A stretch of 64,000 nucleotides of DNA from Bacillota bacterium (GTDB lineage Bacteria; Bacillota; Clostridia; Lachnospirales; Lachnospiraceae). Numbering within the stretch: the first letter of the stretch is position 1; each line of letters starts with the position of its first letter. Positions 54,735-62,932 of the stretch are shown piece after piece. The notes beneath the pieces are model-generated. The model was not told the DNA's origin and ran no database searches. It saw only the letters and a program-made list of their open reading frames with translations. Location of the stretch: the NCBI GenBank assembly GCA_029226935.1, contig JAQXYZ010000019.1:28432-92431 (forward strand), given 5' to 3'. The position numbers and the translations under genes are program-made.

Positions 54735-55664
54735 CTAGCGGCAAATATCAAATATAAACTCTGCATTTTTCTCCATTGCCTCATATGCCGTCTTTAGCGG
54801 AGACATCTGAAAAACATGCCACATTCCCTTAAACACATCGATCTTGACCGATACATTTGCCTGTACCATTTTCTTGTGAAGCATAGTGGAATCAGAAAGC
54901 AGAATTTCATTATCTCCTGCCTGAATATAGGTGGGCGGGAACCCTGTAAAATCACCAAACAAGGGGGAAATAAAGGGATTCTCCAAATCCTCCTGTGGCG
55001 CATAATTAGTAATCATGCGCTTTAAATAGTCTGCATTCAGCACCGGATCAAGCTGTGCCTTTGTCTCATGCGTTTTGCCTGATGAAGTAAGATCAGTCCA
55101 GGGGGATAAAAGAACCAGTCCTCTCGGAAGCAGCCGTCGCTGCTGCTTCAGCTTAAGCACCAGCGACAAAGCCAGATTGCCTCCTGCGGAATCCCCTGCA
55201 ACAATTACATCTCTGGCTCCGTATCCCAAAAGCATTAGATAATCCCATGCCTTCATGGCATCCTCTGTTGCCGCAGGATAAGGATGCTCCGGTGCAAGAC
55301 GATAATCAAAGCTAAGCACATCCATGGAGGTACTTTCTGCAAGCTTGGTGGTAAGTGTCCTGGCATAAAGACTGCTCCCTGTGGAATAACCGCCGCCATG
55401 ACAGTAGAGTATCACATACTTTTTCATGTGGGCGCGATTGACCGATATCCATTCGCCGGTCATATCCTGTATCATGATGCTCCTGACGGAAAGTTCCTTT
55501 GAATTTCCCAAAAGCGCCCCTACCTGATCCTGAGAATGACGGTGTTTTTCAATATCCGGATTGTCAATCATTCCATGTACTTTCCGAATCAGCCCCATCA
55601 TGCTCATGTTCATCGCTTCTGAAGAAGGCTTTTTCACTTTTATTTTCTTTGGACGAATTGCCAT
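54735..55664 (-). CDS. HSL-family alpha/beta hydrolase
   Basis: About 309 residues. The hormone-sensitive-lipase signatures are visible: oxyanion HGGG in YCHGGGYSTGSS, nucleophile Ser in VIVAGDSAGGNLALS, catalytic Asp in FIQAGDNEILLSDS (here YIQAGDNEILLSDS) and His in FKGMWHVFQMSP. It is likely a carboxylesterase or acyl hydrolase. There is no signal peptide, so it acts in the cytosol. I use ATG 55664, with GGAGG upstream, rather than a 50-residue extension. It diverges from the acyltransferase-like gene with a 177-base gap, hinting at a linked acyl metabolism locus. Confidence 0.9.
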   Translation of the reverse strand: MAIRPKKIKVKKPSSEAMNMSMMGLIRKVHGMIDNPDIEKHRHSQDQVGALLGNSKELSVRSIMIQDMTGEWISVNRAHMKKYVILYCHGGGYSTGSSLYARTLTTKLAESTSMDVLSFDYRLAPEHPYPAATEDAMKAWDYLMLLGYGARDVIVAGDSAGGNLALSLVLKLKQQRRLLPRGLVLLSPWTDLTSSGKTHETKAQLDPVLNADYLKRMITNYAPQEDLENPFISPLFGDFTGFPPTYIQAGDNEILLSDSTMLHKKMVQANVSVKIDVFKGMWHVFQMSPLKTAYEAMEKNAEFIFDICR

Positions 55665-55764
55665 AATATCCTCCCTGCATCTATTCCATACATATTTATC
55701 TACACCTATACCGGCACGTTCATCCGCCGTCTCTGTTTTCCTCAACAAATCTCTGGTATATTTT

Positions 55765-55793
55765 ATCACATTTGTGCTTTTTTGTGGTATACT
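55765..55793 (+). promoter_or_regulatory. extended -10 promoter of the acyltransferase-like gene
   Basis: TGG directly precedes TATACT (-10, 55788-55793), and ATCACA (-35, four of six) lies 17 bases upstream. The transcript would start about 40 bases before the TTG start of the gene at 55842. The gap 55665-55841 also must hold the divergent hydrolase promoter, which I could not identify. Confidence 0.5.
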
Positions 55794-55841
55794 AATTAAA
55801 TTAACATTATTCACAGATAATTAAATTCAGGGGAACAGAAA

Positions 55842-57203
55842 TTGAGCAGCTTATCAAAGGGACATAAAAAGAATACATCCGAAGTTCATCAGTCTGCCGG
55901 CAAGAAAGGGCAGGAACGCAAAATCTGGTACAAGCTGGATCTTTCTGCTATTGTCTACCCCACGCTGCAGCGCCGGGATTTTTCCTCCGTCTACCGCCTG
56001 TCGGTAGTGTTGAAGGAACCAATCGATCCCAAAATTCTGCAGCAGGCTGTAGATATTGCATTGATCCGGTTTCCCACCTATAAGACCGCAATCCGTAAGG
56101 GGCTGTTTTGGCGTTATTTAGAACCCAATCACCGTCCCGGTCCTTATGTTCGCAAAGATATCCGCAATTTCTGTATGCCCATGCCTTTTAAGGCAGGAAA
56201 CCGCTATCTGCTCCGCATATATTATCATGACTGCCGCATTTCCCTGGAGGCACATCACTGTCTGGGGGACGGAACCGGAGGAATGTATGTCCTGCAGACC
56301 ATTACCGCTGTCTACTTGAGGCTTTTGGGGCATGAGATTTCAAATGGCGGATTCGTCAAAGATATCAACGAAGCGCCTGATCCGGAAGAGTTGGAGGATG
56401 CTTATATGCGCTATGCCAATGCAAGAGTATGTCCTCCCCGCCCCGCCGAAAAGACCTATCGTGTCCGCGGCACTCGCGAACCCTTCTATACCTTTAACGT
56501 AATTGACGGCATTATATCTACCAAGGAAGTAATGAATGTAGCCAAAAAATATCACGCTACCATTACCGAATACTTAAATGCAGTTCTTCTGTATGCCCTC
56601 CTTGAAAAGCAAAAATCAGAGCGACGTTTCAGGCTCCGCCCTGTCAGAATCGCCATGCCGGTTAACTTAAGGCGTTTCTTTCCTTCAAAGACTCTTCGGA
56701 ACTTTATTACCATGGTGTATCCATCCATTGACCCTCGTCTTGGTGACTACACCTTTGAAGAAATTGTACTTCAAGTCCATAATTACATGCGTTATTATAT
56801 TAACGAGAAGTTCTTAAGGGGAGACATCACCACCAATGCGAATACCCAGAGGAACCCTTTTATCCGCATTGTACCGCTGTTTATTAAGGATTTTGTTGTC
56901 CGCCAGTTCTATACCCGGGTTCAGGACAAAAATTCCTCCGCGGGACTTACAAACATGGGAGCCATCCACGTTCCTGATGATATGAAGCCTTATATCAGGC
57001 GTTTCGACATCTATATGGGGCAGCCTTTTTCTTCCCGAACCAACTGTGCAATCATCAGTTTTGAAGATACGCTTACCATTAATTTTGCCAGCAGTATTAT
57101 GGAAACAGACGTAGAACGTTATTTTTTCCGCAAACTGGTAGCGGATGGAATTCATGTAACGATTGAAAGCAACCGTGAGAATACGGAAACAGATTTTACC
57201 TGA
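55842..57203 (+). CDS. condensation/alcohol acetyltransferase-like acyltransferase
   Basis: A 453-residue protein of the CoA-dependent acyltransferase superfamily (condensation, WS/DGAT and alcohol acetyltransferase clans). The active-site motif HHxxxDG is exact in EAHHCLGDGTGG, His138-Gly144, with His139 the likely catalytic base. Other recognisable stretches are VYRLSVVLKEPIDPKILQQA near residues 50-70 and RRFRLRPVRIAMPVNLRRFF near 260-280. It would transfer an acyl group from CoA or a carrier to an alcohol or amine; substrate is unknown. The start is TTG 55842 with AGGGGAACAG upstream. It is followed by a membrane gene with a 42-base gap and divergent from the hydrolase. Confidence 0.85.
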   Translation: MSSLSKGHKKNTSEVHQSAGKKGQERKIWYKLDLSAIVYPTLQRRDFSSVYRLSVVLKEPIDPKILQQAVDIALIRFPTYKTAIRKGLFWRYLEPNHRPGPYVRKDIRNFCMPMPFKAGNRYLLRIYYHDCRISLEAHHCLGDGTGGMYVLQTITAVYLRLLGHEISNGGFVKDINEAPDPEELEDAYMRYANARVCPPRPAEKTYRVRGTREPFYTFNVIDGIISTKEVMNVAKKYHATITEYLNAVLLYALLEKQKSERRFRLRPVRIAMPVNLRRFFPSKTLRNFITMVYPSIDPRLGDYTFEEIVLQVHNYMRYYINEKFLRGDITTNANTQRNPFIRIVPLFIKDFVVRQFYTRVQDKNSSAGLTNMGAIHVPDDMKPYIRRFDIYMGQPFSSRTNCAIISFEDTLTINFASSIMETDVERYFFRKLVADGIHVTIESNRENTETDFT

Positions 57204-57245
57204 CAGCCGAGTTTCTAAACTCCAAATAGCAGAAAGGAATTGATT

Positions 57246-57950
57246 ATGTCATATTGTGTAAACTGTGGTGTGGAATTAGAGCCTTCCTTAAAGGAATGTC
57301 CTTTATGCAATACACCTGTTATTAATCCCAGACAATTGGAAGCATCAAAGATTTCCTCCCCTTATCCCAAAGAACGTGGGCAGGTAGATGTAGTAAAAAG
57401 AAAAGATCTGGCAATCCTTACCTCTATTGTGCTGATTGCCACATCTTTAAGCTGTCTGCTGTTAAATCTTTTTGTATTTTCCGGAAGTTTGTGGTCTTTG
57501 TTTATTATCGGGGCGTGTATCATCCTGTTTGTCCTGATTACCCCGGCAGTGATTTATACCAAGCTTCCCATCTATATTTCGCTGTTGTTTGACGGTATTG
57601 CCGTAGGGTTATATCTCTACCTGATTACCTTCAATACCTCCTCAGACGAATGGTTTTTGGGGCTTGCACTCCCCATTGTGGCGCTTTCTACCATATTGGT
57701 TGAGGTATTTGCCCTGCTTCTGCGCTCATTTCCAATTTCCTATATCACTACTGCACTGTATTTCTTTGCGGAGGCTGCTCTCCTTTGTGTGGGGCTTGAG
57801 CTCCTAATCAGGCACTATCTGGATATGCCCCTGAAGCTGGTCTGGTCGGCAGTCGTGCTTACCGTCTGCAGCGTAATTGTAGTGATGCTGATTACCGTAT
57901 TATCCAGAAGAAGACTGCGGGATGCCATCAGAAGAAGGCTGCACTTTTAA
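57246..57950 (+). CDS. zinc-ribbon six-TM membrane protein (DUF6320-like)
   Basis: About 234 residues. Residues 1-25 are a zinc-ribbon type CxxC...CxxC (CVNCGVELEPSLKECPLCNT, Cys4, Cys7, Cys19 and Cys22 from ATG 57246). After a basic linker, six membrane helices follow between about residues 55 and 220 (such as AILTSIVLIATSLSCLLLNL and LWSLFIIGACIILFVLITPA). The C-terminus is Arg-rich. It matches DUF6320-type proteins, which I recall next to acetyltransferase-like genes in gut Clostridia; the family call is by pattern. It likely forms a two-gene operon with the acyltransferase. Confidence 0.8.
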   Translation: MSYCVNCGVELEPSLKECPLCNTPVINPRQLEASKISSPYPKERGQVDVVKRKDLAILTSIVLIATSLSCLLLNLFVFSGSLWSLFIIGACIILFVLITPAVIYTKLPIYISLLFDGIAVGLYLYLITFNTSSDEWFLGLALPIVALSTILVEVFALLLRSFPISYITTALYFFAEAALLCVGLELLIRHYLDMPLKLVWSAVVLTVCSVIVVMLITVLSRRRLRDAIRRRLHF

Positions 57951-58321
57951 TATTTATCCGGGTAGTCGGTTCCTGTTTCGCTCTGCATTTTCTGTGTATA
58001 TTCATGGGGATTTTTTCTCATATCAAGAAGTGTATTAAAGGCTAACAACAGCATTCTGTCACCGTTCTGTCTGGTACCGCTGTTGTCCCTGTCAAGCCGT
58101 GCCTTAAAATGATCCATCTGCCAGATCATAATGTCTATCACTGTGTATCCTTCCACCTTTGCCTTACAGGCAAAATTCCCATGCTCCATATAATAGACAA
58201 ATTCCTGAAGGATTTCTTCATCTGCCTGTAGTTTTTCCCAAAACTCCCTGGCAAAGTTTTCGCCTTCTCCTGCATATGCACACAAATTTCCGATAAATTC
58301 CATTACTGACTGTTCTTTCAT
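57947..58321 (-). CDS. hypothetical protein, convergent with DUF6320-like gene
   Basis: A 124-residue protein rich in Glu, Phe and aromatic residues, with no membrane helix. It starts MKEQSVMEFIGNLCAYAGEG and has IMIWQMDHFKARLDRDN in the centre. It does not show a motif I can name. The ATG at 58321 has GGAGGAAAG immediately upstream. Its stop overlaps the stop of the plus-strand DUF6320-like gene in a shared TTAA, an end-to-end overlap. It could be a small all-helical regulatory or metal-dependent protein, but this is not supported by the sequence. Confidence 0.75.
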   Translation of the reverse strand: MKEQSVMEFIGNLCAYAGEGENFAREFWEKLQADEEILQEFVYYMEHGNFACKAKVEGYTVIDIMIWQMDHFKARLDRDNSGTRQNGDRMLLLAFNTLLDMRKNPHEYTQKMQSETGTDYPDKY

Positions 58322-58395
58322 CTTTCCTCCGCTTCACAATTTAAAACGATAGCTCTATATCATCCTTTATACATATGCCTTTATGATATGCCGTC

Positions 58396-58430
58396 AAAAA
58401 AGTGGTTAATCATCACAATTAACCACTTTT
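58396..58430 (-). terminator. purL terminator
   Basis: AAAAGTGGTTAAT pairs with ATTAACCACTTTT (13 bp, 7-base loop), and on the minus strand it is followed by a T run (TTTTTTGACGG). It lies about 30 bases after the purL stop. Confidence 0.85.
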
Positions 58431-58458
58431 CTGTGTACAATTTATGGTCTACGCATTT

Positions 58459-61400
58459 CTATTTAAAATACTCTACACCGGATTCAAAAATCTTCAGATC
58501 CTGTTCTCCATAAATATTGATTGCAACTCCATCTCCGCGTCTTTCCACATGTGCCATCTTTCCTAAGCACCTGCCATCAGGAGAGGTAATACCTTCAATT
58601 GCTGCATAGGAGCCGTTGATATTCCACTCTTCATCCATGGAAACATTTCCATTTAAATCCGCATACTGGGTAGCCACCTGCCCGTTTGCAAAGAGTCTGT
58701 CAATCCATTCCTTAGGAGCAACAAATCTTCCCTCACCGTGTGAAGCCGGTGTTACATAAGTTTCACCAAGAACTGCGCCCTGCATCCAGGGTGACTTATT
58801 GGAAACCACTTTCGTATAAACCATCTTGGAAATATGACGGTTAATGGTATTAAAGGTCAGTGTGGGGGAATCCTCTTTCTGTCCTACGATTTCACCATAA
58901 GGTACCAGCCCCAGTTTGATCAGTGCCTGGAAACCATTACAGATACCAAGTGCCAGACCGTCTCTTTCGTTTAGAAGCTTCATGACAGCTTCCTTAATGT
59001 GGGCATTCTGGAAAGCAGTTGCAAAGAACTTGGCACTTCCATCCGGTTCATCGCCCGCTGAAAATCCACCGGGGAACATGATAATCTGTGCACCATCAAT
59101 ATCTTTTTTGAAGATTTCCACAGACTCTCTGATGTCTTCTGCCGACTGATTCTTAAATACTCTTGTTACCACATCTGCACCGGCTGCTTTAAATGCCTTT
59201 GCAGAGTCATATTCGCAGTTCGTACCGGGGAATACCGGTATAAATACTGTAGGTCTCGCCACCTTATTCTTGCAGACATAAACCTGCTCTGCCTGATACA
59301 GCTTACTTTCAACCGGTTCTGTGCCCTTCTCTGCCTTAGTGGGAAATACCTTTTCCAATTTGGACTTCCATGCATCCAGCGCTTCCTCCATGGTAACAGT
59401 TACATTCTGATAAATAAATACTGCCTGATCATTTATCTCTGCAACCTTCCTGAAGTTTAATTCTTCCGCTTCGCCGTCGCTTTCCTTTTCCTCAAATAAT
59501 ACCAGCGCATCTTCCCTGCTCATCTCAAGGACAATATCACCTAAGCAGTTTTCAAACAACTCTGCCGGCTTTAACTCTTCATCGAAGGTAACTCCCAGCT
59601 GATTACCAAAAGCCATCTTGCTTACCCCTGCCAGAATTCCATGAGAATCAAGGGCATAGGCTGATTTTACCTTTCCCGCTTTCATCAGGTCTGAGATAAA
59701 GCGGTAGGTCTTCATTACATGCTCATAAACGGGAATATCGTATTCATCCTTGTCAAACCAGAACTGAACCAGCACATTACCTGCTTCCTTCAATTCAGGA
59801 GTAATCATGTCTTTCTTTTCTGCTACGTCTACTGCAAAGGAAACCAAGGTAGGCGGAACATCAATCTCATTAAAGGTTCCTGACATACTGTCCTTGCCGC
59901 CGATGGAGGGAAGCCCATAGCCGATCTGTGCATCATAAGCTCCAAGCAGAGCTGCAAATGGCTGGCTCCATCTTTCAGGATCCGAGGTCATACGTCTGAA
60001 GTATTCCTGGAAGGTAAAACGTATTTTGCCAAAATCGCCACCGCCTGCCACTATTTTCGCCATGGACTCTGTTACCGCATAAACAGCTCCGTGGTAAGGG
60101 CTCCATGAGGAAAGATAAGGATCAAAGCCATAACTCATCATAGTAACAGTATCTGTCTTTCCCTTTAATACAGGCAGCTTTGCAACCATGGTCTGTGTTT
60201 CCGTAAGCTGGTACTTACCGCCATAAGGCATCAGCACACTTCCTGCACCGATGGAAGAGTCGAACATTTCCACCAGCCCCTTTTGAGAACATACGTTTAA
60301 ATCATTTAATTCCTTCAGCCATGCGCCCTTAATATCGTCCTGATCAAGAGCCTCCTGCACGCCGGAAACTGCAATTTTCTTAAGATAATTATCTTCACTG
60401 TCAGGAATATCTACCGTAACGTTTGTTTCCTGATGTGCTCCGTTGGTATCTAAGAAGGCTCTGGAAATATTGACAATTTCCCTGCCTCTCCATTTCAGTA
60501 CCAGTCTGGGGTCTTCGGTTACAACTGCAACCGGAACTGCCTCCAGATTTTCTTCTGCGGCGTAGCCTAAGAAGGTATCTACATCCTTGGGATCCACTAC
60601 CACCGCCATTCTCTCCTGAGATTCGGAAATTGCAAGTTCTGTTCCATCCAGACCTGCATATTTCTTAGGCACCTTGTCAAGATCTACCACAAGACCATCT
60701 GCCAGTTCTCCGATTGCAACTGACACACCACCGGCACCAAAGTCATTACATTTTTTAATAATCCTGCTGACTTCTCCTCTTCTGAAAAGTCTCTGTATCT
60801 TACGTTCTGTAGGGGCATTTCCCTTTTGTACCTCAGCGCCACAGGTTTCAATGGAGCTTTCCGTATGCACCTTAGAGGAACCGGTAGCACCGCCACAGCC
60901 GTCACGCCCTGTTCTTCCTCCAAGAAGAATGATGATATCATCGGGATCTGAGCTTTCCCTGATGACATTTTTTCTGGGTGCCGCGCCCATAACCGCGCCG
61001 ATTTCCATACGCTTTGCCACATAATCAGGATGATAAATTTCTTTTACATAACCGGTTGCCAGACCAATCTGATTTCCATAGGAAGAATATCCGTTTGCTG
61101 CTCCTCTTACCAACTTCTTCTGTGACAGCTTACCCTTTAAGGTTTCGGATACCGGAACCGTAGGATCTGCTGCACCGGTTACACGCATTGCCTGATATAC
61201 ATAGCCTCTTCCTGACAAAGGATCACGGATTGCGCCGCCAAGGCAGGTGGCCGCCCCACCAAAAGGTTCAATTTCCGTAGGATGGTTGTGAGTCTCATTC
61301 TTAAAAAATACCAGCCATTCTTCTGTTACCGGTCCATCACCATAATCCATTTCTACCGGTACGACGACGGAACATGCATTGATTTCATCGGATTCCTCCA

Positions 61401-62283
61401 TATCCTGCAATTTTCCGTCCCTTTTTAATTTACGCATTGCCATCAGCGCCAGATCCATCAGGCAGACAAACTTGTCACTTCTTCCCTCAAAAATCTCGCT
61501 TCTGGTATCTAAATAACTCTGGTATGTGGTTTCCAGAGGTGTCCTGTAATATCCATCCTTAAACTCAATGTTCTTAAGTTCTGTAGAAAAAGTGGTATGA
61601 CGGCAATGGTCAGACCAGTAAGTGTCAAGTACACGTATTTCCGTCATAGTGGGGTCTCTGTGCTCTTCCCCTGCATAATAATTCTGAATATGAAGAAAAT
61701 CTTTAAAGGTCATGGCAAGTCCTAAGCTGTCATATAATTCCCTTAAATTTTCCTCAGGCATTTCCTGAAACCCTTCAAAAACAGCTACATCAGCCGGATC
61801 ATCATAATCGGTAATCAGGGTGTCAGGCTTCTCCATTCCGGTTTCTCTCGAATCCACCGGATTGATACAATATGCCTTAATTTTATCAAATTCATCGGAA
61901 GTAACCTCACCAATAATCAGATAAGTAACTGCTGTCTTAATAACCGGCTCCTCATCCTCTTTCAGAAACTTCACGCACTGCATAGCAGAATCTGCACGCT
62001 GGTCGAACTGTCCGGGCAGATACTCCACGCTGAATACCCGTCCATCAGCAGGGACCTCAATGCTTTCTCTGTAAAGGATATCTACCGGCGGTTCTGAAAA
62101 GACACTGCTTACCGCCCGTTCGAAGGTTTCCTCTGAAAGGTTCTCCACATCATAGCGAATGAATACCCGAACCTCCCGAACGCCTGTAATCCCAAGATAA
62201 CTGCCAATTTCCTCCTTTAGTTCCTTTGCTTTAACCGCAAAAGGAGCTTTCTTTTCTACATAGATACGTTTTACGTTTCCCAT
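58459..62283 (-). CDS. purL: FGAM synthase PurL (single-chain, clade II type)
   Basis: A 1274-residue phosphoribosylformylglycinamidine synthase. The FGAM synthase part includes FKNETHNHPTEIEPFGGAAT and GRTGRDGCGGATGSSKVHTE. The C-terminal glutaminase (about 1010-1274) holds PVFPGTNCEYDSAKAF, Cys1115 in ALGICNGFQAL and the His1245/Glu1247 pair in MAHVERR, completing the triad. It catalyses step four of purine synthesis with no separate PurQ or PurS here. The ATG at 62283 has GGAGG fifteen bases upstream, an unusually long spacing. It has its own promoter and terminator. Confidence 0.96.
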   Translation of the reverse strand: MGNVKRIYVEKKAPFAVKAKELKEEIGSYLGITGVREVRVFIRYDVENLSEETFERAVSSVFSEPPVDILYRESIEVPADGRVFSVEYLPGQFDQRADSAMQCVKFLKEDEEPVIKTAVTYLIIGEVTSDEFDKIKAYCINPVDSRETGMEKPDTLITDYDDPADVAVFEGFQEMPEENLRELYDSLGLAMTFKDFLHIQNYYAGEEHRDPTMTEIRVLDTYWSDHCRHTTFSTELKNIEFKDGYYRTPLETTYQSYLDTRSEIFEGRSDKFVCLMDLALMAMRKLKRDGKLQDMEESDEINACSVVVPVEMDYGDGPVTEEWLVFFKNETHNHPTEIEPFGGAATCLGGAIRDPLSGRGYVYQAMRVTGAADPTVPVSETLKGKLSQKKLVRGAANGYSSYGNQIGLATGYVKEIYHPDYVAKRMEIGAVMGAAPRKNVIRESSDPDDIIILLGGRTGRDGCGGATGSSKVHTESSIETCGAEVQKGNAPTERKIQRLFRRGEVSRIIKKCNDFGAGGVSVAIGELADGLVVDLDKVPKKYAGLDGTELAISESQERMAVVVDPKDVDTFLGYAAEENLEAVPVAVVTEDPRLVLKWRGREIVNISRAFLDTNGAHQETNVTVDIPDSEDNYLKKIAVSGVQEALDQDDIKGAWLKELNDLNVCSQKGLVEMFDSSIGAGSVLMPYGGKYQLTETQTMVAKLPVLKGKTDTVTMMSYGFDPYLSSWSPYHGAVYAVTESMAKIVAGGGDFGKIRFTFQEYFRRMTSDPERWSQPFAALLGAYDAQIGYGLPSIGGKDSMSGTFNEIDVPPTLVSFAVDVAEKKDMITPELKEAGNVLVQFWFDKDEYDIPVYEHVMKTYRFISDLMKAGKVKSAYALDSHGILAGVSKMAFGNQLGVTFDEELKPAELFENCLGDIVLEMSREDALVLFEEKESDGEAEELNFRKVAEINDQAVFIYQNVTVTMEEALDAWKSKLEKVFPTKAEKGTEPVESKLYQAEQVYVCKNKVARPTVFIPVFPGTNCEYDSAKAFKAAGADVVTRVFKNQSAEDIRESVEIFKKDIDGAQIIMFPGGFSAGDEPDGSAKFFATAFQNAHIKEAVMKLLNERDGLALGICNGFQALIKLGLVPYGEIVGQKEDSPTLTFNTINRHISKMVYTKVVSNKSPWMQGAVLGETYVTPASHGEGRFVAPKEWIDRLFANGQVATQYADLNGNVSMDEEWNINGSYAAIEGITSPDGRCLGKMAHVERRGDGVAINIYGEQDLKIFESGVEYFK

Positions 62284-62338
62284 GGTGAATTAAATCATCC
62301 TCCGTTTATTTTTGTGATATGTACATTGCAATACTTTC

Positions 62339-62366
62339 ATTATACCGAATCTGCCACATTTTGCAA
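62339..62366 (-). promoter_or_regulatory. purL promoter
   Basis: TTGCAA (-35, 62361-62366), a 16-base spacer and TATAAT (-10, 62339-62344) on the minus strand lie about 56 bases upstream of the purL ATG. The leader between is too short for a purine riboswitch. The promoter overlaps no coding sequence; the AspA-type fragment ends at 62395. Confidence 0.7.
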
Positions 62367-62394
62367 TGCCATCTTTCAGATTACGCGATTGGCT

Positions 62395-62868
62395 TTACAA
62401 ATGCAGTCTGTGAATCAGGCGATAGGCAATATCCCCCTGTGCCACCAGCGGTTCCGTATGGGCAAAAAACACAATCCCATCCGTAGGCGCCGTAATTGTT
62501 TCCTTGATAAAGCCTTCATAAGGATCAATAATCTCTGCCAACAGTTCCCCGTATCGTACATCCTCCCCGGGTCTGACCAGTCCCTTAAAAATCCCTCCCG
62601 TTTCAACATGCACGTCCGTCAGATCATGCTCCATAATTACATGGCTGATGTATCCGCTGTGGCTTTCATACCGAATAATTCCCATTCTTGTAAGAAACCT
62701 GAGTACCGCTGCAACCGCCTGTCTTGCGCTCTCCTCATCAATGGTATCGTTCTTATTGGTGTAAACAGAAAAGGCTGCCGTCGTATCGTTCTGCCAATTG
62801 TAATTCAGGGTTTTCGTATCCAGCGGACTGGGTTTTCTTACCACCAGTTGTGAAGTCAAATCCGACAA
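62395..62868 (-). pseudogene. 3' fragment of an aspartoacylase/succinylglutamate desuccinylase-family gene
   Basis: About 157 codons match the C-terminal half of AspA/AstE (M14-like) proteins: VRKPSPLDTKTLNYNWQNDT, then GGIFKGLVRPGEDVRYGELL and IDPYEGFIKETITAPTDGIV. Full-length relatives have about 320-350 residues and carry the zinc-binding His/Glu and catalytic residues in the missing N-terminal half, so the fragment cannot be active. The frame reaches 62868 (a TTG) and is closed by an in-frame TGA just upstream, with no Shine-Dalgarno sequence. A phage-type endolysin ends 64 bases upstream, so integration or rearrangement has probably removed the 5' half. Conserved function in relatives: deacylation of N-acylated amino acids. 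Confidence 0.8.
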
Positions 62869-62932
62869 TCACTCAATCCGGGTTTATTTTACTCCAAACC
62901 ATTACGGTGAAGCAACCCAAACCTCATGAACG

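Noticed and set aside
62284..62394. Possible purine riboswitch upstream of purL
   Set aside because: The leader from the promoter to the ATG is about 50 bases, too short, and no purine aptamer loops are visible.
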